Assembly: GCA_050433985.1 (NCBI GenBank)
Contig: JBNPWE010000041.1
Location: 1 to 12,945, forward strand
Source: JACIYW01 sp014359745
GTDB taxonomy: Bacteria > Pseudomonadota > Alphaproteobacteria > Rhodobacterales > Rhodobacteraceae
Direction: 5' to 3'
DNA length: 12,945 bases
Shown here: piece after piece, positions 12,838 to 12,945 of the stretch
Position numbering within the stretch: position 1 is the stretch's first letter
How the letters are laid out: every line of letters starts with the position of its first letter
The notes under the pieces: generated by a model
What the model saw: only the letters and a program-made list of their open reading frames with translations
What the model was told of the DNA's origin: nothing
The model's database searches: none
Program-made: the position numbers and the translations under genes

Positions 12838-12945
12838 TCAGACTTTTTCATAAAGCGTCGCCACACAGGCCCCGCCAAGGCCCAGATTGTGCTGAAGCGC
12901 CAGCCGCGCACCGTCGACCTGCCGGGCATCGGCCTGCCCGCGCAA
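12838..12945 (-). CDS. C-terminal end of a thiolase of the SCP2/SCPx lipid-transfer type (partial, right edge)
   Basis: Thirty-five codons and the TGA stop (12838-12840) are visible. The sequence ARLALQHNLGLGGACVATLY is the conserved C-terminal end of SCPx-type thiolases and related lipid-transfer proteins, in which a His-Asn-Leu-Gly-Gly-like turn lines the active site. The catalytic Cys and the main HxxG regions lie outside the window, so activity cannot be judged. The 24-nt gap to the SDR start makes co-transcription very likely. It would perform thiolytic or related C-C cleavage of a 3-ketoacyl-CoA if catalytically intact. Confidence 0.75.
   Translation of the reverse strand: MRGQADARQVDGARLALQHNLGLGGACVATLYEKV

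Overview
This high-GC window looks like chromosomal DNA of an alphaproteobacterium, most likely of the Rhodobacteraceae. That placement rests on GC-rich third codon positions, the compact nadA-nadB-nadC order and the look of the encoded proteins; it is an inference made without a database search. Every confidently called gene lies on the minus strand, so transcription runs from right to left.

Layout from the right. (1) 12838-12945 is the C-terminal end of a thiolase of the SCP2/SCPx lipid-transfer type, followed 24 nt later by a short-chain dehydrogenase/reductase (SDR, 11983-12813) and a GC-rich hairpin. (2) A 174-nt intergenic region holds a likely promoter and a CTAAC-N4-GTTAG inverted repeat. 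It leads into an operon of TetR regulator, acyl-CoA carboxylase beta (carboxyltransferase), methylglutaconyl-CoA-hydratase-type crotonase, biotin-containing acyl-CoA carboxylase alpha, acyl-CoA dehydrogenase, a previously unlisted 52-codon small ORF, and an MBL-fold hydrolase. It ends at a textbook intrinsic terminator (4468-4499). Junctions are very tight, three of them ATGA overlaps. (3) A gene-free stretch (4048-4584) contains that terminator, a second strong hairpin and a candidate promoter for nadA. (4) nadA-nadB-nadC (571-4047) encodes the complete de novo route from aspartate to nicotinate mononucleotide; nadA uses a TTG start. (5) The left 570 nt hold insertion-sequence debris: an IS110-like transposase tail joined in frame to an IS1380-like tail, and perhaps the end of an unidentified gene at the extreme left.

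How the genes fit together. Dehydrogenase, biotin-dependent carboxylase and a crotonase with the LPAxISPYV signature are the enzyme set used on 3-methyl-branched acyl-CoAs. Examples are leucine catabolism (liu: isovaleryl-CoA to 3-methylglutaconyl-CoA to HMG-CoA) and acyclic terpene catabolism (atu: citronellyl/geranyl-CoA). No HMG-CoA lyase or acyl-CoA ligase is visible; instead the set is flanked by an SCPx-type thiolase, an SDR, a TetR regulator and an MBL hydrolase. The most interesting reading is a TetR-controlled route for a branched acyl-CoA whose substrate is not settled by the sequence, with an uncharacterised small protein translationally coupled to the MBL hydrolase.
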